From the NCBI GenBank assembly GCA_045629285.1, contig JAZQQY010000017.1:1-64000 (forward strand): a stretch of 64,000 bases of DNA, read 5' to 3'. The notes under the pieces are model-generated. The model did no database searches, was not told the origin of the DNA, and saw only the letters and a program-made list of their open reading frames with translations. Every line of letters starts with the position of its first letter. Positions within the stretch are counted from its first letter, which is position 1. Below are positions 53,439 to 62,557 of this stretch, piece after piece. A program made the translations under genes and the position numbers. This DNA comes from UBA1723 sp045629285 (lineage in GTDB: Bacteria; Bacteroidota; Bacteroidia; Bacteroidales; Paludibacteraceae).

Positions 53439-53482
53439 AATCCTGATTCAGACGAGACATCGAAAAGAATCAGGATTTTTAA
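53439..53482 (+). terminator. Terminator of the micropeptide operon
   Basis: AATCCTGATTC (53439-53449) pairs perfectly with GAATCAGGATT (53467-53477), then a T run. This marks 53015-53480 as a discrete short transcription unit. Confidence 0.85.
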
Positions 53483-53667
53483 TTTTAAAATCCGAACAAA
53501 TTGCGAACAACCTGAATCATAAAAATCATCATCTCTACAGTACAAAAAATCATAAAAAAACAATGCAATCCTCTGGAAAACAACACATTCCGCATAACAT
53601 GTTTTACAACAACAATTTACAAACTCAATTTTTCAATCCAAAGAACAAATAATTAGTCAGTTAATAC

Positions 53668-53675
53668 TATATTTG
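53668..53675 (+). promoter_or_regulatory. -7 box of the DksA-like gene
   Basis: TATATTTG, 27 bp before the ATG at 53703. It rules out the longer frame starting at 53673. Confidence 0.5.
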
Positions 53676-53702
53676 CGAAACAATTGGAAAACACGTGGTA
53701 TT

Positions 53703-54083
53703 ATGACAGATAAAGTAAGATACTCTGACGAGGAATTGGAGGAATTCAAGCAGTTAATCCTTGAACGACTTGAAAAATCTAGAAAAATATATGAGGAGCT
53801 AAAAGCAAGTGTCACTAATGCGGATGGAAACGACCTAAGCAACACAGCTCCAACTTTCAAAGTGCTAGAAGAAGGCGCAACTACATTAAGCAAGGAGCTT
53901 AACGGATTACTTGCCCAGAAAGAGATGGTTTACATCAAATGTCTAGAAGCTGCTTTGGTAAGAATTGAAAACAAGACTTACGGTATCTGCAGAAAAACAG
54001 GAAAACTGATCCCTAAAGAGCGCTTGAGAATCGTTCCTCACGCAACTCTTACAGTTGAAGCCAAGATGGAAGAAAACAAATAA
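53703..54083 (+). CDS. DksA/TraR-family protein lacking most zinc-finger cysteines
   Basis: 126 residues: an N-terminal coiled coil (YSDEELEEFKQLILERLEKS...), then ENKTYGICRKTGKLIPKERLRIVPHATLTVEAK. This aligns with the DksA/TraR C4 zinc finger, but three of the four Cys are replaced (CRKTG for CxxCG, TLTVEA for the second pair). Bacteroidota carry many such Cys-poor versions. DksA homologues act in the secondary channel of RNA polymerase; here a zinc-free fold is implied. It has its own promoter and terminator. Confidence 0.85.
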   Translation: MTDKVRYSDEELEEFKQLILERLEKSRKIYEELKASVTNADGNDLSNTAPTFKVLEEGATTLSKELNGLLAQKEMVYIKCLEAALVRIENKTYGICRKTGKLIPKERLRIVPHATLTVEAKMEENK

Positions 54084-54096
54084 GAACATATTTGAA

Positions 54097-54122
54097 AGCG
54101 GAGTTTTTCTCCGCTTTTTTTA
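54097..54122 (+). terminator. Terminator after the DksA-like gene
   Basis: AGCGGAG / CTCCGCT stem (54097-54103, 54109-54115) with a T5 loop and a long T tail. Confidence 0.9.
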
Positions 54123-54205
54123 TTTTTTCACATTTCGGTCCATTTTTTCAATCATTAGATAGCAGACGAAAATCAAATTTTGCTTAAATTAGCATCATAA
54201 TCAAA

Positions 54206-55225
54206 ATGAAGACTACAATGACACGATATATATTTACAATATTACTCGCTGCAATAGGCTTCTTTTCCTCGTCTGCAGCAACAATTACTCAGAGTACTCT
54301 GAAAGGCATAGGAATCCATGACAGCATGATTGTTCATTCCATGGTGATGGATTCTGTTCTTCCCTACGATTCGGAGCACGCCATCGTTGCGATTCCGACA
54401 ATGATTGATTCCGTCAAAAACGTATACGACCTTTATGTCGCAAAAATCAATGTTTCAGACGGAACTGTGATCTGCTACACAAAAGATCCAAGCAAAATAG
54501 ATATAGGCAGAAAAAGAAAATACACATCACGACGCTTTGACTTTGCCAACTTCAAGCTAAACGATAAGGTCACAGCTTTCGGAATACGAATGACCGACAG
54601 CATCAGCAGCGACGTGTATATTTCAAAAAACGAATACATGACTCTTTACGCTCCAAATGGAAACAAATTGGATAAGGTTCTAGACAACCTTATGATTTCC
54701 AGCGTCAACGATCAATGGAATCTTCAGAATTGTGAAGGCGATCATTTCACAGAGAACAAGATCATTGTGATGAGCAGAAAGAAAAAGAAAAAATCGTCTG
54801 ACTACCGTGATCTTATTGTGAAAAACCGCGTAGTATCGGTAAAGAACTTCATCAGACATGATGCAGATTCAACTAAGATTGATTCAACTACTAAGATAGA
54901 CGTCCCTTCGACAGGACAAGAAGCTAGGATCGTCTCTAAGGCTGTCGTAAAATATAAAGATGGCGATGTAGTGACTCAAGGAAGCATGAATAATCTTTAC
55001 ATGCACGATAAGATGAACAACATCGATAGCGTCAATGTCGACTCGATCGCAAAAAAAATCGAGGCTGAAAAACTTAGCAAGAACAGTCTTTCCGGAGAAG
55101 AACTTGACGATTATCTACTTGAGCATGTAGAAGAGGATGAAGAATGCGTCGAGACTACGACAATCGAATGGATGCACGAGTACTACGTATTCAAAAATGG
55201 AGACTATGTATTAACCGCAGAATAA
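54206..55225 (+). CDS. Exported protein of unknown function upstream of clpS
   Basis: 339 residues. A signal peptide (1-24, ending SSAA) is followed by an unrecognised, largely beta region (~30-190), a basic RKKKKKSS patch (~195-202), and an acidic C-terminus (EEDEECVETTT). The gene ends 8 bp before the likely GTG start of clpS, so it may be the first gene of the clpS-clpA-aat transcription unit, though its predicted export does not fit the cytosolic role of that system. Confidence 0.5.
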   Translation: MKTTMTRYIFTILLAAIGFFSSSAATITQSTLKGIGIHDSMIVHSMVMDSVLPYDSEHAIVAIPTMIDSVKNVYDLYVAKINVSDGTVICYTKDPSKIDIGRKRKYTSRRFDFANFKLNDKVTAFGIRMTDSISSDVYISKNEYMTLYAPNGNKLDKVLDNLMISSVNDQWNLQNCEGDHFTENKIIVMSRKKKKKSSDYRDLIVKNRVVSVKNFIRHDADSTKIDSTTKIDVPSTGQEARIVSKAVVKYKDGDVVTQGSMNNLYMHDKMNNIDSVNVDSIAKKIEAEKLSKNSLSGEELDDYLLEHVEEDEECVETTTIEWMHEYYVFKNGDYVLTAE

Positions 55226-55233
55226 ACAACAAC

Positions 55234-55560
55234 GTGGCTACATTAGGAGAAAAAAAAGAAAAAAGTAAAGGCAAATCGCTTGGATTCGAGATGCCGGAAA
55301 ATGATACGGAAGAGTTGGTTGACGTTGTCTTTTTCAACGACGATGTCACAACTGTAGAATTTGTGATCAAAGTGTTGGTAACGGTCTTCTTTTTGCCAAA
55401 AGAAAAGGCCGTGAAGTTAACGTTTAAGGTAGACCAGGAAGGTTCTGCCGTAGCAGGCACTTACACACTAGACATTGCAAAGTCAAAAAAGGCACTTGCC
55501 GACAGAATGGCAAGAGCAGAGAGATTCCCGTTGAAGATAGAATTATTTCAACACAGTTGA
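55234..55560 (+). CDS. clpS: ClpS adaptor (N-degron recognition)
   Basis: 108 residues if started at the GTG 55234, which lies 8 bp after the previous stop; the next ATG (55291) would leave only 89 residues and cut just before the conserved core. The core DVVFFNDDVTTVEFVIKVL contains the ND-x-T/V substrate pocket, followed by a divergent middle; the usual HxxG motif is not obvious (KVDQEGSAVAG). ClpS hands N-degron proteins to ClpA. It is 25 bp upstream of clpA. Confidence 0.83.
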   Translation: MATLGEKKEKSKGKSLGFEMPENDTEELVDVVFFNDDVTTVEFVIKVLVTVFFLPKEKAVKLTFKVDQEGSAVAGTYTLDIAKSKKALADRMARAERFPLKIELFQHS

Positions 55561-55585
55561 TTTAACCCTTTATTAGAGCAGCAAA

Positions 55586-58192
55586 ATGCTAAATGTACGA
55601 TTCGTCACAGAAATGTTATGCAGAGCACTATGCTTTGCACAAGAGTTTGCATCCCGTCACCGTCATCAGTTTTTGATGCCGGAACATGTGATGCTAGCCC
55701 TCACTCGCCAAGTCCCGTTCTATCTGACTTACGGAAAATATGGCGAGCAGAAGATGCGCGAATATCTAGATAAATATGCGGAGGTAGTTCCGGATTTCAT
55801 TGACTATGCTGGCCCGATCCCATCAGTCAACCTTGAGCACGCAATAGAGTATGCCAAGGCTTTGGTGTATGAACTTGAGCAGAAAAACAACATAAGCGAG
55901 AGTGCATTCAAATTAAATCTGAAGAATTACGCTCACGACGAGAAATACAGAAAGTTTGAGCAGACTTGTCTTGAGGATAATGAGGCTACTCTACTTGTAG
56001 TCGGTGTGCCACATCTTGTCATCGGTCTCATCGAAGCAGGTTGTAAGCTTCCGCCTGAATTGGGAGAGAAATCTGCGCTCAATATCCACAAGCGCATGGC
56101 AATTTTCTTCTTCTTGGATAAATATTACAAATCGACTTACCAGGATGCATGCGAATTGTCGGAATTCACATACGAGGATTTCTTAGAGGACAGTGAGCAG
56201 TTTGATTCTCCATGCTTGTGGAAGACAGAGGATGAATCAGAGATCATCCCTGAAAATATCCTTAACGACTTGGAGCGCAGTCTGTGCAACTCATTCGAGA
56301 AATATCGCACAGAAGACGACTACGAAACAAAGAGCATTGCGGAATCCGGAATCTATCATCTTGGCCAGGAAGGTTATGAGGATTTGTTGAAAAATGGCAA
56401 ACTCATCATCAATGCCATAGAGAATATGGATACCAAGAAGAAAGGTAAAAGTGCTCCAGATTCTGAATATGTGACTTGCTTGAATACTTTGGTTCAAAAG
56501 AACAAATTCAATTTGATCGGACGTGAGGATGAGCTAAACCGTGCAATGCAGATTCTTTGCCGTAAGGATAGAAACAATGTCATTTTCGTAGGTGAAAGCG
56601 GAGTCGGCAAGACTGCCATTATCCACGGCCTTGTCGAGGCTATCAATCACGGCGACGTGCCAGAGCGTTTGAAAGACACTATGGTGTATGAGTTGAATAT
56701 CCCGTCGTTGATTGCCGGAAGCACAATGTACGGCGAGGTTGAAGGTAAAATGAAGGAGGTTCTTTCTCAGTTTACCGACGACAAGCGTAAAATCCTTTGT
56801 GTAGACAACATCCACACTATGGCACCGGCAGAGTCGGACAAGAGCATGGGCAACATGGTATCCATTCTGTTGCAGCATGTCGACAACTATAATATACATA
56901 TCATCGGAACATCTTCAGCACAGGAGTTGGAGAAATCTTCCGTCGGCAATCGTCAATTTCATTCTCACTTTGAAACAATCGAAGTGAATGAACCAAACGA
57001 TGAGGAGAGCAGAAAAATCATCGACGGCAGATTGGACGACTACGAAGAATTTCACAATATAGAATATACAGACGAGGCAATCAAATTCGCCATTTTCGGT
57101 GCAAAGAAATATATTCTAAGCAGATACATGCCGGAAAAGGCTCTATCTCTTATTGACGACGCTGGAGCTTGGCGAGAGTTACATCCATCTGGTGACGGCA
57201 AGCAGATTGTCGACAAGGCAGAAGTCGCAGCTATGTTGGCAAAGATTTGTAAAATCGATTCTCTTGCCGACGACGAGGACGACACAGCCAAGTTGATGAA
57301 TCTCAACGAGCGCATCAAAGACAAGATCTATGGTCAGGACAAGGCAATCCAACATTTGTCCGAGGCTGTGCTGACTGCATCGGCTGGACTTGCGGACGAC
57401 ACCAAGCCTATGGCTAGTCTATTGTTTGTCGGCCCAACAGGAGTCGGCAAGACAGAAGTTGCAAAAGTGTTGGCCAAGGAATTGAATATTCCGTTGGTAC
57501 GATTTGATATGAGTGAGTATTCTGAAGAGTACAAAACATCTAACTTGATCGGTTCTTCACGCGGATACGTAGGTTCAGAAGAAGGAGGTCTGCTTACGAA
57601 TGCAGTCCGCAAAACACCTCACTGCGTATTACTTATCGATGAGATTGAGAAGGCACATCCAAAGGTGTTCAACATCTTCTTGCAGGTGATGGACTACGCC
57701 ACTTTGACAGACAGCCGTGGACAGAAAGCAGACTTCCGTCACGTCATTCTGATCATGACATCAAATGCCGGTGTTGCTGATGCTAAGCAAGTTGGTGTCG
57801 GATTCGTAGAGAACCAGAACAGTGGAGATGCTATCATGAAAGGTGTCAACAAGACATTCAAACCTGAGTTCTTGAACCGTTTGACTGCAGTGACACTATT
57901 CAACGGAATGACAAGAGAAATGGCAAGTCTGATCTTGGACAAGAAGGTTAAAGAGTTGACCGACAGATTGAAAGCAAAGAGCGTCAACCTAACCCTATCG
58001 GAAGCCGCAAGAGAAGTGTTGCTTGACAAGGGATTCTCAGTAAAATTCGGTGGACGTGAAATTGACCGTGTCATCACAGCTGAGTTGAAACCGTTGTTGA
58101 CTCGCGAGCTTCTATTCGGATGCTTGAAGAAAGGTGGAGATGCAGAAATCGTAGTCGACGCAGAAAAGAAAATTGCAATTGACAAGAGATGA
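55586..58192 (+). CDS. clpA: ClpA-type AAA+ unfoldase with degenerate first ATPase domain
   Basis: 868 residues. Residues 1-~150 are the Clp N domain (HQFLMPEHVMLALT). D1: Walker A GESGVGKT (336-343), but Walker B is ILCVDN with Asn 408 in place of the catalytic Glu, and the Arg-finger region is NRQFHSHF instead of DRALARRF. D2: Walker A GPTGVGKT (616-623), Walker B VLLIDEIEKAHP intact, sensor MTSNAG, and a VGF tripeptide where ClpA has the ClpP-docking IGL loop. D1 probably binds but does not hydrolyse ATP, so D2 would drive unfolding. The clpS-clpA-aat operon marks it as the N-degron unfoldase. Confidence 0.9.
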   Translation: MLNVRFVTEMLCRALCFAQEFASRHRHQFLMPEHVMLALTRQVPFYLTYGKYGEQKMREYLDKYAEVVPDFIDYAGPIPSVNLEHAIEYAKALVYELEQKNNISESAFKLNLKNYAHDEKYRKFEQTCLEDNEATLLVVGVPHLVIGLIEAGCKLPPELGEKSALNIHKRMAIFFFLDKYYKSTYQDACELSEFTYEDFLEDSEQFDSPCLWKTEDESEIIPENILNDLERSLCNSFEKYRTEDDYETKSIAESGIYHLGQEGYEDLLKNGKLIINAIENMDTKKKGKSAPDSEYVTCLNTLVQKNKFNLIGREDELNRAMQILCRKDRNNVIFVGESGVGKTAIIHGLVEAINHGDVPERLKDTMVYELNIPSLIAGSTMYGEVEGKMKEVLSQFTDDKRKILCVDNIHTMAPAESDKSMGNMVSILLQHVDNYNIHIIGTSSAQELEKSSVGNRQFHSHFETIEVNEPNDEESRKIIDGRLDDYEEFHNIEYTDEAIKFAIFGAKKYILSRYMPEKALSLIDDAGAWRELHPSGDGKQIVDKAEVAAMLAKICKIDSLADDEDDTAKLMNLNERIKDKIYGQDKAIQHLSEAVLTASAGLADDTKPMASLLFVGPTGVGKTEVAKVLAKELNIPLVRFDMSEYSEEYKTSNLIGSSRGYVGSEEGGLLTNAVRKTPHCVLLIDEIEKAHPKVFNIFLQVMDYATLTDSRGQKADFRHVILIMTSNAGVADAKQVGVGFVENQNSGDAIMKGVNKTFKPEFLNRLTAVTLFNGMTREMASLILDKKVKELTDRLKAKSVNLTLSEAAREVLLDKGFSVKFGGREIDRVITAELKPLLTRELLFGCLKKGGDAEIVVDAEKKIAIDKR

Positions 58193-58911
58193 ATTCAGAA
58201 GAAGAGCAGGAATATTGGGTATATCAATTGAAGGGAACTCCGTATCAGGTGATTCAACTACCCGAAAACGCTACTGAGTTTCCCCACCCTTTTCTTATTC
58301 CGGACGAAAACAGAAGTCCCGATGGACTTTATGCCATCGGAGGAAATTTGAATCCTGGATTCGTGTTGAGCGCATATAGTCAGGGAGCACTACCGTGGAC
58401 AGCGGTAAAAAACCTGAAATACGGCATCGACTGGTATTGCCCGCTTGACAGGTTTGTGATATTCCCGGACGAGATCCACATCTCACATTCGATGAAATCA
58501 CTTCTCAACAAGAACATATACACCATCACAAAAGACAAAGATTTCGACGCCGTAATCCGTAAATGTTCGGAGACAAACTCAAGAAACAAGCAAGACGGAG
58601 CTTGGCTTGGTAATGAAATCATCGATACATTCACCCGTCTTAACCAACTAGGATTCGTACACAGCTATGAAGTTTGGAATCAGAACGGTGAACTAGTCGG
58701 CGGTCTGTATGGTATTGAAATCAACAACTGTTTCCTGGGAGAAAGTATGTTTTCGATTGAACCGAGCGGATCAAAAATCGCATTGATATACATGTGTCAG
58801 CAGGAAAACAAGTACAAATTCATTGATTGTCAGTTTGAGACACCGCACTTGAAATCAATGGGCGGAAGACACATAGATATAGATGAATATTTGGAAATGA
58901 TGTACAGCTGA
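58189..58911 (+). CDS. aat: Leucyl/phenylalanyl-tRNA-protein transferase
   Basis: 240 residues. It adds Leu or Phe from tRNA to the N-terminus of proteins with Lys or Arg, making N-degrons for ClpS-ClpA. Motifs: GLYAIGGNLNPGFVLSAYSQGALPW (family: GLLA-GGDL...GIFPW), YCPLDRFVIFPDEIHISHSM, YGIEINNCFLGESMFS, and FIDCQFETPHLKSMGGRHI. Its ATG overlaps the clpA stop (ATGA), so the three-step degradation pathway is one operon. Confidence 0.95.
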   Translation: MNSEEEQEYWVYQLKGTPYQVIQLPENATEFPHPFLIPDENRSPDGLYAIGGNLNPGFVLSAYSQGALPWTAVKNLKYGIDWYCPLDRFVIFPDEIHISHSMKSLLNKNIYTITKDKDFDAVIRKCSETNSRNKQDGAWLGNEIIDTFTRLNQLGFVHSYEVWNQNGELVGGLYGIEINNCFLGESMFSIEPSGSKIALIYMCQQENKYKFIDCQFETPHLKSMGGRHIDIDEYLEMMYS

Positions 58912-58952
58912 ATATTGTGATTTCGCATTCCGCATTTCTAATTTTTAATTTT

Positions 58953-60662
58953 ATGAAACGTATCTTACACACACTAATATTTATTCTTGTCAGTGCGACG
59001 CTGATGAGTCAGAATTTCGTGTATGTCAATCAAGTCGGTTATCCAGCGACAGCAACAAAGCAGGCTCTGGTCGCCAATCTTACAGACAAAGTATTTTTCG
59101 TGAAAGACGCAGTCAGCCATAACGACGTCATGAAAGGCACAATTTCCACAAGCAAATTTTGGAGAGAGAGCAATGAAAATGTCGCATGGGCTGATTTCAG
59201 CAGTTTGTCAAAGCCAGGGAAATATTTCATAAAAGTCGGCAAAGACAAAAGTGAAACATTTGAAATCAAAAGTAACGGGGAAATATATGACGACTTGTTG
59301 ACAGCAACCGTCAAAAGTTTCTATTTCTGGCGTAGCGGTATAGATATTCTACCGGAACACTCAGAATGGAAAGGAAAAAACTATGCAAGAAAAGCAGGTC
59401 ATGTCGACAGCGTTGTATACCTACATGCATCATTGACATCAGCAAAACGTCCTGCAGACACGGAACTTATCAGTCATGGCGGTTGGTACGACGCAGGAGA
59501 CTACGCCAAGTACACAACCAATGCGTCCATCACACTCCATACTTTGTTAACATCGTATATCACCGAATCCAAGCAGTATGACACGTTAAGTTTCAACATT
59601 CCGGAAAGCAACAATTCAACGCCAGATATTCTTGACGAGACAATGTATGAATTGAAATGGTTGCTTACAATGCAAGATCCGAATGACGGAGGGGTCTACA
59701 ACAAGGTGACTCCGTTGAATTTTCCTAGTTTCATAATGCCGGCAGAAGATAAAGCAGACCGTTATATGATCGGCAAAACGATAGATTGCGCATACAATTT
59801 TGCAGCGACAATGGCTTTGGCATCACGTGTGTACGCAGGAAATACTGATTATCCTGACTTTTCGGAGAAAGCGAAGAAAGCAGCTATAGACGCATTCAGA
59901 TTCGCATCAAAACATTCGGAATATCATCCATTTGTCAACCCACCTGATTGTAATACAGGAACATACGATTCTGAAAGTGTTGACGATGAGTTATTCTGGG
60001 CATCTTGTGAATTACTTATCCTGACAAAAGACAAAAAGTACGCAGAAAACATCAATCTATTCCAGATTTTTAATGTGCCTTACTGGGGAAACGTGAACAC
60101 ACTTGGATTGATTTCATTGATGCTGAACAAAGATGTTGTCGACGGCATTCTTGACATCAACGTTATTGACAAACGATTCAAAGCATTGGCAGACAATCTG
60201 TTGGCGATGTATAAATACCAGACTGGAAAAGTGCCGGTAAGAGAGTTCGTTTGGGGAAGCAACGGTCAGGTTGCCAATAGCGGAATGATCCTTGCATTAG
60301 GAAAGAAAGTTTTGAAAGCGGACAAATACGTAGAAGCTGCACAGTATTGCCTCGACTACATTTTAGGATGCAACAGCACAGGTTATAGTTTTGTTACCGG
60401 ATTCGGAAGTCTGTCGCCACTTTACATCCACGATAGACGTTGTTCATCAGACGGAATAGACGCACCGATTCCCGGATACATGGTTGGAGGACCGAATGTG
60501 AAGCAGACAACAGACTGCGGAAGAGCAAACTACCCTACAAACAAATATGCGGCAAGAGCCTACTTGGATGAAACATGTAGTTACTCTACCAACGAACCTG
60601 CAATCAACTGGAATGCCCCATTGGTTTTCTTGACCGCTTTTATCAGAGGAGAATACAAGTAG
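58953..60662 (+). CDS. Secreted GH9 endoglucanase with N-terminal Ig-like domain
   Basis: 569 residues from the ATG 58953 (signal peptide MKRILHTLIFILVSATLMSQ). Residues ~22-105 are the CelD-type Ig-like domain (VYVNQVGYPATATKQALV). Residues ~110-569 are the GH9 barrel: base Asp pair in GGWYDAGDYAKY, substrate-site HDRRCSSDG, and acid Glu in YSTNEPAINWNAPL. It cleaves cellulose or mixed-linkage glucans. Unlike the xylan enzymes it has no T9SS sorting domain, so it may stay in the periplasm or leave by another route. Confidence 0.93.
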   Translation: MKRILHTLIFILVSATLMSQNFVYVNQVGYPATATKQALVANLTDKVFFVKDAVSHNDVMKGTISTSKFWRESNENVAWADFSSLSKPGKYFIKVGKDKSETFEIKSNGEIYDDLLTATVKSFYFWRSGIDILPEHSEWKGKNYARKAGHVDSVVYLHASLTSAKRPADTELISHGGWYDAGDYAKYTTNASITLHTLLTSYITESKQYDTLSFNIPESNNSTPDILDETMYELKWLLTMQDPNDGGVYNKVTPLNFPSFIMPAEDKADRYMIGKTIDCAYNFAATMALASRVYAGNTDYPDFSEKAKKAAIDAFRFASKHSEYHPFVNPPDCNTGTYDSESVDDELFWASCELLILTKDKKYAENINLFQIFNVPYWGNVNTLGLISLMLNKDVVDGILDINVIDKRFKALADNLLAMYKYQTGKVPVREFVWGSNGQVANSGMILALGKKVLKADKYVEAAQYCLDYILGCNSTGYSFVTGFGSLSPLYIHDRRCSSDGIDAPIPGYMVGGPNVKQTTDCGRANYPTNKYAARAYLDETCSYSTNEPAINWNAPLVFLTAFIRGEYK

Positions 60663-60812
60663 TAACGTTTTCTTATGTTTACCTCCTCATTTTTCATTTC
60701 TGTACCATAAGAATTTTCTTGACATCAATCGTTATAGTAGCAAACAATCAACCGAAATTGTTGATAAATACCATTAATCAACACAAAAATGTTGAAAAAA
60801 AGAATTTATCTA

Positions 60813-60842
60813 TTGCTTTTTAATAGAAATATTATAGTTTTG
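60813..60842 (+). promoter_or_regulatory. Promoter of the SUMF1-domain/WG-repeat pair
   Basis: TTG (60813-60815), a 19-bp spacer and TAGTTTTG (60835-60842). The leader is ~90 nt. Confidence 0.6.
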
Positions 60843-60938
60843 CAATGTGTATCACTTTAGTATGTCGTAAAATATATCTAACTAGTCGGCGGCATACTTG
60901 GCTTGGTTTGAAAATAATTAAAAAATAATGATAAGACA

Positions 60939-62543
60939 ATGAGAAAGTTATTTCTAATGGCTTTTGCTTTCGGTCTTACTTCTGCAGCGAGCGTGAGCGC
61001 TCAGCAGACAGAGAAGTTGTCTTCAAGTTTCACTTGCAAGGCTACTTATCCGAAAGGAAAGAACATCTATTTGATGGATTCTTGTAAGGTAAACTACACC
61101 ATCAAAAAGATCGTAGGAAAAATGGGAGTTCACACAGATGTTGAATGGACATCACGCCCAGATTTCACTTACAACAAAATCAAGGTTGATAGAGCTCAGC
61201 TAAACGGAGACAAGAACTACCAGGAGCTAGTGTCGAGATTTGACATGATCACTCCAAAGAAGGCAACATTCGCGTTGACTTTGATGTTCTACAGCGACAG
61301 AGCGAAAACATACTACGCATCAGCAAAGACAACAGTTGAAGTAAATTATTTGGAGAAAGCTGGTGCAACAATTTCACCAGAGACATACGTAGTAAAGGAT
61401 TGGTCAGAGAATCTAACTGACGTAATCGTTGGAAAGCAGACTCAGGCTAAGCCAGGTGTTATCACACCAGACAAGTCAATGAAGGAGTTCTTGGATCTAA
61501 TGCGTTTGACTGAGAGCCAGACAAAGATGGATCCTTCACAGCGTGGTTACAACTACCGTCTACGTAACATCTTCACAAATGCAGATAAGATTGACGTCGT
61601 AGAGTCGAAGATCATTTCTGTTGATTGGAACGAGGACGACTACGACTTCCTAGTATATGAGGTAACAAAGCGTAAGGAGTACAACGCTCTTGCAGCTAAG
61701 GGCGACACAGCTAAGGCAGATGAGGCATACTTCGCAAACAGAAAGTACGAGCCAATCATCAGTGTCAAGTCTCCAAACTACTGGAAGACAACTGGTATCT
61801 CTTGCGAGACATTCGACAAGGCTCTTAACACAGCAGACTCTTACTACAAGAAGAAGCAGTGGAACGAGGCTGGTCTATACTACAACATGGCATACGACTA
61901 TGATTCAACAATGGCTTACCCTAAGCAGCAGGCTATCAAGATTCAGGAGTATATCGACTACAAGAACAACCGTAACGTTACAGGTCTAATCGACATGGTA
62001 TTCGTTGAGGGTAATCACGACGTCAAGAGCTTCTACATAGGTAAGACAGAGGTTACTCAGCAGCAGTGGGCCCGTGTTATGGGTACTAACCCATCTAACT
62101 TCAAGGGTTGTAGAACATGTCCAGTTGAGAACGTATCTTGGAACGAGGTTCAGCAGTTCATCAAGAAGCTTAACGAGCAGACAGGTCTTAAGTACCGTTT
62201 GATGAGCGAGAAGGAGTGGGAGTACGCAGCTAAGGGCGGAAAGAACGGATCTAAGTCAGCATTCGCTGGTGGTGACAACATCACTGAGGTTTCTTGGAAC
62301 GTTTACAACGCAGAGCAGTCTACTCACGGTGTAGCAGAGAAGGCACCAAACGAACTTGGAATCTACGATATGACAGGTAACGTAGCTGAGTGGGTTAACA
62401 ACCAGTACGACAAGGTTACTCGTTTCGTAAAGGGTGGTTCGTTTGCAGATGACGCTTCAAGCTGTGCAATCGAAGCTAAAGAGAAGTTAAAACCAGATTA
62501 CAAGAGCAACGGTGTAGGTTTCCGTATCTGCCAGGATGAATAA
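60939..62543 (+). CDS. Exported SUMF1/FGE-domain protein with novel N-terminal region
   Basis: 534 residues. A signal peptide (1-21, SVSAQ) is followed by an Ig-like/BatD-like beta domain (~22-145), a helical region (~180-340, SYYKKKQWNEAGLYYNMAYDYD resembling a TPR unit), then the SUMF1 domain (~350-534): FYIGKTEVTQQQWARVMGTNPSNFKG, PVENVSWNEVQQFI, KEWEYAAKGG, DMTGNVAEW, GVGFRICQDE. In Bacteroidota such domains are usually non-catalytic binding modules (as in GldJ/GldK). Codon use is highly biased, suggesting strong expression. Followed by the WG-repeat gene after 14 bp. Confidence 0.8.
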   Translation: MRKLFLMAFAFGLTSAASVSAQQTEKLSSSFTCKATYPKGKNIYLMDSCKVNYTIKKIVGKMGVHTDVEWTSRPDFTYNKIKVDRAQLNGDKNYQELVSRFDMITPKKATFALTLMFYSDRAKTYYASAKTTVEVNYLEKAGATISPETYVVKDWSENLTDVIVGKQTQAKPGVITPDKSMKEFLDLMRLTESQTKMDPSQRGYNYRLRNIFTNADKIDVVESKIISVDWNEDDYDFLVYEVTKRKEYNALAAKGDTAKADEAYFANRKYEPIISVKSPNYWKTTGISCETFDKALNTADSYYKKKQWNEAGLYYNMAYDYDSTMAYPKQQAIKIQEYIDYKNNRNVTGLIDMVFVEGNHDVKSFYIGKTEVTQQQWARVMGTNPSNFKGCRTCPVENVSWNEVQQFIKKLNEQTGLKYRLMSEKEWEYAAKGGKNGSKSAFAGGDNITEVSWNVYNAEQSTHGVAEKAPNELGIYDMTGNVAEWVNNQYDKVTRFVKGGSFADDASSCAIEAKEKLKPDYKSNGVGFRICQDE

Positions 62544-62557
62544 AAATAGAGAAGAAA

